NCBI GenBank assembly: GCA_030588275.1
Contig: JAUUYJ010000159.1
Span: 1-6,121, forward strand
Source of the DNA: Candidatus Zixiibacteriota bacterium
GTDB lineage: Bacteria; Zixibacteria; MSB-5A5; GN15; JAAZOE01
Reading direction: 5' to 3'
Length of the DNA stretch: 6,121 nt
Shown in pieces: positions 1 through 5,755 of this stretch. The position numbers and the translations under genes were made by a program. Below the pieces are notes generated by a model. The model was not told the origin of the DNA and did not search any database. It worked only from the letters and a program-made list of their open reading frames with translations. How positions within the stretch are numbered: position 1 is the first letter of the stretch; each line of letters begins with the position of its first letter.

Positions 1-58
1 CCAGCAATATATGTTGATTCCAAAATTGTTCTGAGATTAATAATATACAACCAAAAAA

Positions 59-102
59 CCGAATATCTTACCCCGTTGCTACGCCCTGATAGGGCTACGC
101 TC
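59..102. repeat. Direct repeat, copy 1
   Basis: This 44-base segment runs from CCGAATA to ACGCTC and matches the segment at 202-246 in 41 of 45 aligned columns, with three substitutions and one single-base gap. The last 21 bases (82-102) are identical to 226-246. Inside it GCCCT (83-87) and AGGGC (91-95) form a short stem around GAT. The hexamer GCTACG occurs twice within the copy (78-83 and 94-99). Similarity stops sharply on the right side, after GCTC. It could be a dispersed intergenic repeat or a local duplication; no coding function is seen. Confidence 0.75.
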
Positions 103-190
103 GAATGCCTCGTAATGACATCGAACAAACAAGTATGTGCAGGCAAGATAGTGAACAGACCAGACAGCGTTAGCGCGTCGAGTGCGAAAA

Positions 191-202
191 GGGGCTAGCC
201 CC
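191..202. other. Perfect 12-bp palindrome GGGGCTAGCCCC
   Basis: The twelve bases read the same on both strands and directly abut repeat copy 2. They could act as a protein-binding site or fold back in RNA. The G run can also pair with the C run at 214-217, so alternative structures are possible. CTAG, often a scarce tetramer in bacteria, also occurs at 270-273 and 286-289 nearby. Confidence 0.5.
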
Positions 203-246
203 CGAATAACTCACCCCGTTCGCTCCGCCCTGATAGGGCTACGCTC
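202..246. repeat. Direct repeat, copy 2
   Basis: This is the second copy of the element at 59-102, in the same orientation and 143 bp further right. It carries one extra C in the CCCCGTTCGCT part. The internal stem GCCCT (227-231) / AGGGC (235-239) is unchanged between copies. Unlike copy 1, this copy is flanked by outer complementary runs, so it sits inside a larger hairpin (213-252). Confidence 0.75.
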
Positions 247-252
247 AGGGGT
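213..252. other. Nested hairpin around repeat copy 2
   Basis: ACCCC (213-217) is complementary to GGGGT (248-252), and within the loop GCCCT (227-231) pairs with AGGGC (235-239) around GAT. The two stems are separated by unpaired bases, giving a two-storey hairpin. The right arm can instead pair with AACCCCT at 297-303, the left arm of the terminator. Visible complementarity supports the structure; no function is shown. Confidence 0.45.
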
Positions 253-258
253 TAGAAC

Positions 259-283
259 CCAGTACGTCGCTAGCTCCTACTGG
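259..283. other. 6-bp inverted repeat CCAGTA / TACTGG
   Basis: CCAGTA (259-264) and TACTGG (278-283) are perfect complements separated by 13 bases that include the palindrome GCTAGC (269-274). It lies between the nested hairpin and the terminator. Stem and loop sizes are unremarkable, so this may be chance, but it adds to a continuous run of foldable sequence from about 190 to 326. Confidence 0.35.
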
Positions 284-295
284 CTCTAGAAGAAT

Positions 296-326
296 AAACC
301 CCTCACGGAAATCCGCTCGGGGTTTT
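296..326. terminator. Bidirectional rho-independent terminator
   Basis: AAACCCC (296-302) pairs perfectly with GGGGTTT (319-325), and the loop can add CGG/CCG (306-308 with 313-315). On the plus strand the stem ends in a TTTT run (323-326); on the minus strand the exit is TTTA followed by TTC. It can therefore stop leftward transcripts from nadK and rightward transcripts coming from the far left. It lies 138 bases past the nadK stop codon, which leaves a rather long 3' untranslated region. The T runs are short, so its strength is uncertain. Confidence 0.65.
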
Positions 327-403
327 GACAAGAGAGAGATAAGCAATATGAGTCCAGCCACCCATCAATTAAGATTGGCGACAATAACTCATTCACTAAA
401 TCA

Positions 404-418
404 AGATTAATTTAATCT
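404..418. other. AT-rich perfect palindrome AGATTAATTTAATCT
   Basis: Two 7-base arms, AGATTAA and TTAATCT, flank a single T, giving full dyad symmetry in the 3' flank of nadK. As RNA the stem would be weak, with only one C-G type pair per arm and no room for a loop. A binding site for a dimeric DNA-binding protein is a better guess, or it is chance in AT-rich sequence. Confidence 0.35.
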
Positions 419-464
419 CACTTGCCGATCAATGCAACTGTTTTTTGTCCTAATTTGGCAGTAA

Positions 465-1340
465 TTAATTGCTACCGGAATTACCTTCGGGGAGCTTGCC
501 CCAATGAAGCTTACCGCGCAGAACGTCGTAGAATGAATTTTTCTTCAGCACAATAAAGTTGATATGGTATCCAGCCCGCCGAATAATAATCGAAGATTCC
601 TGCGACAACCGACAGGAGACCTGACCATCAAGAGTCAGGACCGGGTCGGAATGTTTGGAACGGGTCACAATTCGCAGTTCATCATGATCGGGAAAAACAA
701 TCGGCCGGGTCGTCAAAGCAAAAGCGGAGATCGGAGACACAATAAAAGCGTTCATGGCCGGACTTAGAATCGGTCCACCGACCGCCAATGAATATGCGGT
801 CGAACCGGTTGGAGTTGAAACTATCAATCCATCGGCGGTATAGGAACAAATAAATGAACCGTTGGCATAGAGGTTTAAACTTATCAACCTCGAAACCGAC
901 CCACGATCAATGACGATATCGTTGAGGGCAAAATTTGAATCAAGTTGCTCGTTATTCTCAAGCTCAACCTCGGCAACCATTCTCTCTTCAAGAATATATT
1001 TTCCATCCAATACGGCCGAAAGCGTCTCTTCAAGAACCGCCGGCTGAAGCTGTGTCAAAAAACCTAAAGAGCCGAGGTTGATCCCTAAAATAGGAATACC
1101 GGCATCCCCCACCGCACGAGCCGTCGCCAGCATCGTTCCGTCCCCACCGAGCGAAACGACAACGTCAGACCGGGCGGCGATCTCATCTCGTGGAACAACC
1201 GGTAGTGAAGTCTCTATAGAATCGGATGCCGTTTTGCACAGGGTTAATTCGACAGCGTTACTATCTCCCCACTCAACGATCCGCCCGATAACTTTTTCGG
1301 CATCGGGTCGAGACATATTGGCAATGATGCCCAGGCGCAT
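465..1340 (-). CDS. nadK: NAD kinase (ATP/polyphosphate-dependent)
   Basis: This cytosolic enzyme phosphorylates NAD+ to NADP+ and so sets the NADPH supply. The 291-residue product has the normal family length. The diagnostic GGDGT motif is at residues 65-69, with the likely catalytic Asp67. GINLGSLGFL follows at 86-95, the NE-type NAD-binding pair appears as Asn140-Asp141, and the glycine-rich TPTGSTAYSLAVGGP stretch is at about 176-190. The RPIVFPD segment (212-218) is present, but the PH pair usual just before it reads AF (206-207). The ATG directly abuts the dxs stop codon (TAAATG), with a GAGAG ribosome-binding sequence inside the dxs end, so translational coupling is likely. It is the last gene of the operon; the terminator lies at 296-326. 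Assignment is firm; the two residue changes look like lineage variation rather than loss of function. Confidence 0.97.
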   Translation of the reverse strand: MRLGIIANMSRPDAEKVIGRIVEWGDSNAVELTLCKTASDSIETSLPVVPRDEIAARSDVVVSLGGDGTMLATARAVGDAGIPILGINLGSLGFLTQLQPAVLEETLSAVLDGKYILEERMVAEVELENNEQLDSNFALNDIVIDRGSVSRLISLNLYANGSFICSYTADGLIVSTPTGSTAYSLAVGGPILSPAMNAFIVSPISAFALTTRPIVFPDHDELRIVTRSKHSDPVLTLDGQVSCRLSQESSIIIRRAGYHINFIVLKKNSFYDVLRGKLHWGKLPEGNSGSN

Positions 1341-3329
1341 TTAACTCTCTTTGTCAACAATTTCTGTATTTGGTGAAAGATCGGAAGGCTTATCTTCAAC
1401 CTTACGATCGGTTGCTTCTTTCTTTTTACCATTTTTCCTGATATTAAATACATTCAGTATCGAACGACGCGGCTTGACCATCTCGGTTATCGTACGATGG
1501 ATACTATCCTCGTCCAACCCAATCTCCTTTAAAAGAAGTGGCCGCGCACCATGTTGCACAAAGCGATCAGGAATCCCAATCCGCTCTACCTTGCCGTCAT
1601 AACCGATACTATAAAGATAGTCTAATATACCAGATCCAAGCCCACCGCTAACAGAGTTTTCTTCAACCGTAATAACTCGTTCAAACCGCTGGGACAACTC
1701 CGTGAGAACTTCCAGGTCAAGCGGCTTAATAAACCGTGCGTTAATCAAGGAAACTCCCACCCCTTCTTTGGCCAACCGTTTGACCACACTATGACACGGT
1801 GCCACCATCGAACCGGTTGCGATCAAAGCCAGGTCGTTCCCACCCGACATAACTTCCCATCGTCCCCACTCAAAGCGATTCTGATCCTGCCCCAACTCAG
1901 AAGGAATGCTTCCGCGCGGATATCGAATAGTAACCGGCCCAACCCGATTTTCAACCGCATAGGCCAACATCTGTTCCAGTTCATCACCGTTAGCCGGGGC
2001 GGCAATTGTCATATTCGGAATCGGACGTAAGTAACTGAGGTCAAAAGAGCCATGATGCGTCGGGCCATCTTCCCCAACCAATCCGGCTCGATCAACGCAG
2101 AAAATGACCGGCAATTTCTGAAGGGCAACATCATGAATAATCTGATCGTAGGCCCGTTGCAAAAATGTAGAATAGATGGCACAGACCGGTTTGGCACCGC
2201 CAGCAGCCAGGCCTGCAGCATAGCAGACGGCATGTTGCTCGGCAATACCGACATCAAAAAAGCGATCAGGATATTTCTCAGCAAATTCGGATAAGCCGGT
2301 CCCCGGAGCCATCGCCGCGGTTATCGCCACCAGTTTTGAATCCTTCTCCGCCAACTCCAACATCTTTTGGCCAAAGACCGCCGTATAAGAAGGTAATGCT
2401 ACTTTCTTTTCTGACTGACCAGTGACCTTATTGAAGGCAGAAACACCATGATACTTGGTTGCATTCTTTTCAGCCGGTTCGTACCCCTTACCCTTTTGAG
2501 TAATAACATGGAGCAGGCGCGGTCCGGGAAGTTCTTTAATCTGTCCAATTGTTTTTAGCAAAAGGGGTAAATCGTGTCCATCAATCGGCCCAAAATAACG
2601 GAAGCCAAGTTGCTCAAACATTGTTCCGGGTGTCAACAATCCCTTTAACTGCGATTCGAAATGAGAAACCGTCTCGCGAATCTTATCCGCCTTCTTAAGA
2701 CGACCCAAAAATCTCCAGATATCATCCCGAACCTTATTGTAAGACTGATCGGTCATAATATTGGTAAGGTATTTTGACATTGCCCCAACATTCTTGGAGA
2801 TCGACATTGCATTATCATTGAGAATAACAAGCAGATTCTGCTTCTGCTCTCCAGCATTATTCAGCCCTTCAAAGGAAAGACCTCCGGTTAAGGCACCATC
2901 ACCAATGATGGCAACAACGTGATGCTTCTGATTCAACCGATGGGCCGCTTCAGCCAGACCAAGAGCGGCTGAAATGGAGGTTGAAGCATGTCCGGCGCCG
3001 AAACAATCGGTATCAGATTCAGATCGCTTGGTAAACCCGGACAACCCACCATACTGTCGAATAGTATTAAAACGACTCCGCCGACCGGTCAGCAGTTTGT
3101 GAACGTATGATTGATGCGCAACATCCCAGACAAACTGATCGGTAGGGCAATCATACAGATAATGAAGCGCCGTGGTGATCTCAACCGCACCCAGATTGGA
3201 AGCCAGATGTCCCCCCGACTTGCTAACGGTTGAAATTATCTCCTGCCTCAGATCATCGGCCAACTCCAAAAGTTGCTCTTCATTCAGCTCTTTCATGTCG
3301 GAGGGGCTATTTATACGATCAAGAATCAT
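1341..3329 (-). CDS. dxs: 1-deoxy-D-xylulose-5-phosphate synthase
   Basis: This thiamine-diphosphate enzyme condenses pyruvate with glyceraldehyde 3-phosphate to give DXP, the first and usually flux-setting step of the MEP isoprenoid pathway. With the start chosen here it has 662 residues. Domain I carries SGGH (His41), GHAST (His114) and the GDG...NDN cofactor/Mg2+ motif (143-145 and 171-173). Domain II carries the cofactor-activating Glu364 in GIAEQHA, YSTFLQRAYDQ (386-396) and DRAGLVGEDGPTHHG (413-427). Domain III begins after RYPRG (469-473) and includes VTVEEN. An in-frame ATG nine codons upstream (3356) overlaps ispA, but the ATG at 3329 has a strong AAGGA seven bases ahead and matches the usual family N-terminus. 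The last 44 residues or so (coded by 1344-1475) extend beyond the normal end as a charged Lys/Glu/Asp-rich tail. Confidence 0.97.
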   Translation of the reverse strand: MILDRINSPSDMKELNEEQLLELADDLRQEIISTVSKSGGHLASNLGAVEITTALHYLYDCPTDQFVWDVAHQSYVHKLLTGRRSRFNTIRQYGGLSGFTKRSESDTDCFGAGHASTSISAALGLAEAAHRLNQKHHVVAIIGDGALTGGLSFEGLNNAGEQKQNLLVILNDNAMSISKNVGAMSKYLTNIMTDQSYNKVRDDIWRFLGRLKKADKIRETVSHFESQLKGLLTPGTMFEQLGFRYFGPIDGHDLPLLLKTIGQIKELPGPRLLHVITQKGKGYEPAEKNATKYHGVSAFNKVTGQSEKKVALPSYTAVFGQKMLELAEKDSKLVAITAAMAPGTGLSEFAEKYPDRFFDVGIAEQHAVCYAAGLAAGGAKPVCAIYSTFLQRAYDQIIHDVALQKLPVIFCVDRAGLVGEDGPTHHGSFDLSYLRPIPNMTIAAPANGDELEQMLAYAVENRVGPVTIRYPRGSIPSELGQDQNRFEWGRWEVMSGGNDLALIATGSMVAPCHSVVKRLAKEGVGVSLINARFIKPLDLEVLTELSQRFERVITVEENSVSGGLGSGILDYLYSIGYDGKVERIGIPDRFVQHGARPLLLKEIGLDEDSIHRTITEMVKPRRSILNVFNIRKNGKKKEATDRKVEDKPSDLSPNTEIVDKES

Positions 3330-3334
3330 TGTAA

Positions 3335-3341
3335 TTTCCTT
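3335..3341 (-). promoter_or_regulatory. Shine-Dalgarno site of dxs
   Basis: On the minus strand AAGGAAA stands with the core AAGGA (3341-3337) seven bases from the ATG at 3329-3327. It decides the dxs start in favour of 3329 over the upstream ATG at 3356. It also overlaps the TAA stop codon of ispA (3342-3340), so ribosomes ending ispA would finish on the dxs binding site, which suggests coupled translation. Confidence 0.75.
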
Positions 3342-4221
3342 AGTTCTGTCGGCCATTTATAAAACGGGCCAATTCGATCAAGTCTCCGGTCTGACCCGGA
3401 ATTGAAGCAATAGAGGCAACCGCTTGATCTATCAATTCGGTAGCCATCTGTTTTGATTTATCAACTCCAACGACACCGGGAAAGGTCGCCTTACCATTTT
3501 TGGTATCGGAACCAATCGGCTTGCCAAGAAGCTCGGTAGAACCCTCAATATCCAAAATATCATCAACGATCTGAAATGCCAGACCAATTTTTTCACCATA
3601 CATTGTTATACAGGATAACTCCTCAGAAGTTGCTCTGGCCAAAATCGCCCCAATCCGGACGGCACACCGAATCAGCTTCCCGGTTTTATGCTCATGAACA
3701 AAAGTAATCTCTTCCAAGCTGAGCGGGCGATCCTCAGCCTCCATATCAGCTATCTGTCCAGCCAACATCCCTTGTGTACCAATAGATTCGGCCAATTCGG
3801 TTACGACTCCGGCATTCCCGGTCGAAGCCATCAACCTGAAGGCGAGGTCATGCAGAGCATCGCCAGCCAGGAGTGCGATCGCCTCATCATATCTTTTGTG
3901 AAGCGTCGGTCGCCCCCGCCGCAAATCGTCATCATCCATACAGGGCAAATCGTCATGAATTAGTGAGTAAGAATGAATAAACTCCAAAGCCACAGCCGCC
4001 GGTAAAATCCCTTCACCAGATCCACCACAAGCCTCGAATGATGCAAGGGCCAAAATCGGCCGCAACCTTTTTCCTCCGGCCATCACCGAATACCGGATCG
4101 CCGAATGAAGCGATTGCGGATACTGATCGGCAGGCGGAAGATGTAGATCTATATAGCTCTCAATAATTCTCTGTTTCTCGACCATATAGGGCGGTGCAGA
4201 AACTCTAGTCTGTTCACTCAT
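3340..4221 (-). CDS. ispA: Short-chain prenyl diphosphate synthase, probably farnesyl diphosphate synthase
   Basis: The enzyme condenses dimethylallyl diphosphate with isopentenyl diphosphate, feeding quinone, undecaprenyl and other isoprenoid synthesis. The 293-residue product carries GGKRLRP (49-55), the first aspartate-rich motif HDDLPCMDDDDLRRGRPT (89-106, with the two-residue insertion typical of bacterial enzymes), KTGKLI (179-184) and the second motif FQIVDDILDIEG (216-227, Asp220, Asp221, Asp224). Tyr85 and Ser86 at the fifth and fourth places before the first motif fit a C15 product; geranylgeranyl synthase is the main alternative. The chosen ATG has GGGA six bases upstream and overlaps the xseB end by 8 bases (ATGAGTGA). 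A second ATG two codons earlier (4227) is possible. Longer frames to 4326 run over xseB and give an unfamily-like N-terminus. The stop codon lies inside the dxs ribosome-binding site. Confidence 0.95.
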   Translation of the reverse strand: MSEQTRVSAPPYMVEKQRIIESYIDLHLPPADQYPQSLHSAIRYSVMAGGKRLRPILALASFEACGGSGEGILPAAVALEFIHSYSLIHDDLPCMDDDDLRRGRPTLHKRYDEAIALLAGDALHDLAFRLMASTGNAGVVTELAESIGTQGMLAGQIADMEAEDRPLSLEEITFVHEHKTGKLIRCAVRIGAILARATSEELSCITMYGEKIGLAFQIVDDILDIEGSTELLGKPIGSDTKNGKATFPGVVGVDKSKQMATELIDQAVASIASIPGQTGDLIELARFINGRQN

Positions 4222-4465
4222 TATCATTCCCGGATACCTGCTCCAGGTTAAATTTCTCGGCAATTTTAGACAGCTTGGCAATTTGACCTTCGGCATCTCC
4301 CAGTTTCCCATGGCAAACGGCGGCAATCTCTATCCCCTCAGTATATTGGGCAATAGATTCTTCCAAACTTTTCTCTCCCGATTCCAACTCGGAGACGATC
4401 TCCTCCAATCGAGCTAAAGCGGTTTCAAAATCTTTAAACTTATCATTCTTTTCTGTCTTTGTCAT
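4214..4465 (-). CDS. xseB: Exodeoxyribonuclease VII small subunit
   Basis: XseB wraps the coiled-coil part of XseA and is needed for active exonuclease VII, which digests single-stranded DNA from both ends in the cytosol. The 83-residue length is normal. The signature is clear: FKDFETALARLEEIVSELES (about 10-29), then GEKSLEESIAQYTEGIEIA (30-48), a two-helix hairpin, followed by a third charged helix and an acidic tail. The ATG is preceded by a purine-rich but weak ribosome-binding region (GGGAAA, 12 bases upstream). It follows xseA by 31 bp, and its last codons overlap the ispA start, so partner stoichiometry and downstream translation may both depend on coupling. Confidence 0.95.
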   Translation of the reverse strand: MTKTEKNDKFKDFETALARLEEIVSELESGEKSLEESIAQYTEGIEIAAVCHGKLGDAEGQIAKLSKIAEKFNLEQVSGNDNE

Positions 4466-4496
4466 ATCAATCTAAATTTCCCGTTATCCTATTCTA

Positions 4497-5711
4497 TCAC
4501 TTCCGGGGCTTCTTCTCTTGTACGTCAGAATAGATCGAACCGTCCGGTAAAATCGTCTCAATTCGATCCCCGACCGAAACAGTTTCAACCGAGGCAATCA
4601 CTCGCCCAGTATCAGGCTGGCGTGTTACCGAATAACCGCGTGCCAGTACTCCAAGTGGCGATAACGCCTCCAAGCGAGAAGCAGAACCGGCCAGACCTTT
4701 GCAAAAGGTATCATACCTCTTTTCAGATAGCAAGCGCAAAAGTCGGACTTGCTGGTCGAGATATTGATATCTCCCTTCAAGAATCGTCTCCGGTCGAGAC
4801 ATGGCACGGGTTGACAGAAGCGATCCCAGAACATCCCGACCATCTTTAATTGAATCGGTCACTGATCGTCCCATCCGGTTTATCATCGAATTCAGATTGT
4901 CATTAAAATCGGCCAAAAGCCAGGCAACAATCTCAGCCGCCATCGACGGCGTTGCCGCCGAATAATCTGCCACCAGATCGGTCAATGTTAAATCAACCTC
5001 ATGCCCGACAGCTGATACAACCGGAATATCCGATTCATAAACAGCCCGGACAACCTCTTCGCTATTGAACCCCCACAAATCTTCAAGCGATCCACCACCG
5101 CGACCAATGATTATCAGGTCAACCTGGCCATACTCATTAAATCGTTTGATCCCTTCGGCCAATCCAGACGGCGCAGAATCACCCTGCACCTCCGAAGGCC
5201 AGAGAACAATACTGATTTTCCGGTTACGCCTCTTAATGACCCGAACAATATCATGAATCACCGCTCCGGTAGGGGAAGTCACAACACCGATCCGCATCGG
5301 ATGACTCGGTAACTCTTTTTTGTGCTCCGGATCAAAAAGTCCCTCTTTGGATAACTTCTCCTTCAGTTGCTGAAAAGCCAGTTCCAACGCACCGGTCCCG
5401 GATGGAAGCATCCGATTAACAGACATCTGAAACGACCCATTTCGATCGTAAATTGTCAAGGCACCCTGAATGAGAACTTTGAGGCCATCTTTCGGCTCAA
5501 ATTTCAACGCTCCACCCTTGGACCGCCACATTGCACACCGCAATTGACATTGGTCATCCCGGATAGAAAAATACCGATGGCCAGAACCATGCAGATGATA
5601 ATTAGTAATCTCACCCTCGACCCAGACGGATGGGAAAGACTCCTCAATCGCATATTTGGCCATACGGTTGACGGCAGAAACGGTGTATATTTGATCCGGT
5701 TTGTTCGACAT
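4497..5711 (-). CDS. xseA: Exodeoxyribonuclease VII large subunit
   Basis: This is the catalytic subunit of exonuclease VII, which trims single-stranded DNA in repair and recombination. The 404 residues begin with an OB-fold (about 7-100, including VWVEGEITNY at 29-38) that binds single-stranded DNA. The catalytic domain follows: MRIGVVTSPTGAVIHD (139-154), IIGRGGGSLEDLWGFN (201-216) and VGHEVDLTLTDLVADY (235-250). A coiled-coil region then leads to the conserved SPLGVLARGYS (351-361) and a small C-terminal domain. The coiled coil is short: about 90 residues between AAE and SPLGVL, against roughly 135 in E. coli by memory. The usual Arg in ADxRAxTP is Ser251. The ATG at 5711 is fixed by an in-frame TAA two codons upstream, yet no Shine-Dalgarno sequence is visible; 44 bp separate it from uvrC. 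Confidence 0.96.
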   Translation of the reverse strand: MSNKPDQIYTVSAVNRMAKYAIEESFPSVWVEGEITNYHLHGSGHRYFSIRDDQCQLRCAMWRSKGGALKFEPKDGLKVLIQGALTIYDRNGSFQMSVNRMLPSGTGALELAFQQLKEKLSKEGLFDPEHKKELPSHPMRIGVVTSPTGAVIHDIVRVIKRRNRKISIVLWPSEVQGDSAPSGLAEGIKRFNEYGQVDLIIIGRGGGSLEDLWGFNSEEVVRAVYESDIPVVSAVGHEVDLTLTDLVADYSAATPSMAAEIVAWLLADFNDNLNSMINRMGRSVTDSIKDGRDVLGSLLSTRAMSRPETILEGRYQYLDQQVRLLRLLSEKRYDTFCKGLAGSASRLEALSPLGVLARGYSVTRQPDTGRVIASVETVSVGDRIETILPDGSIYSDVQEKKPRK

Positions 5712-5755
5712 AGTTTAGAAAATACGGGATAACTCAATTTGCGCAATCAGTTTAT

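Larger units (their letters stand above)
1..464. other. Gene-free flank beyond nadK, rich in repeats and hairpins
   Basis: No reading frame of convincing length or recognisable product lies here on either strand. The left 60 bases are AT-rich, and no promoter with both boxes at good spacing could be made out in them. Bases 59-326 are more GC-rich and hold two direct-repeat copies, four hairpin-forming segments and a terminator. Bases 327-464 are AT-rich again, with one perfect palindrome. Because nadK ends at 465 and is read leftward, this is the 3' flank of the operon. The gene to the left is outside the window and its direction is unknown. Confidence 0.8.

Noticed and set aside
59..246. CRISPR array
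   Set aside because: There are only two repeats, they differ from each other, and the 99-base gap between them is too long and itself contains palindromic sequence.
240..326. tRNA or tRNA-like gene in the foldable segment
   Set aside because: No cloverleaf could be drawn: there is no GGTTCGAATCC-type T arm, no anticodon stem of the right size and no acceptor pairing.
348..410. A 20-codon plus-strand ORF (starts MSPATHQLRL) with a purine-rich GAGAGAGA upstream
   Set aside because: It is very short, has no recognisable feature, the purine run ends eight bases before the ATG, and the putative promoter boxes would overlap the start. Chance is the simplest reading.
564..767. Plus-strand ORF of 67 codons opposite nadK
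   Set aside because: It lies wholly antisense to a well-supported gene and its product has no recognisable feature; it is a shadow frame.
1329..1357. TTGACA on the minus strand just before nadK, as an internal promoter
   Set aside because: No acceptable -10 box follows at 16-18 bases (the place reads CTGGGC), and the hexamer lies in the dxs coding end.
3340..4326. Longer ispA frame starting at 4326
   Set aside because: It would overlap most of xseB and add 35 residues with no family similarity; the ATG at 4221 with GGGA ahead fits better.
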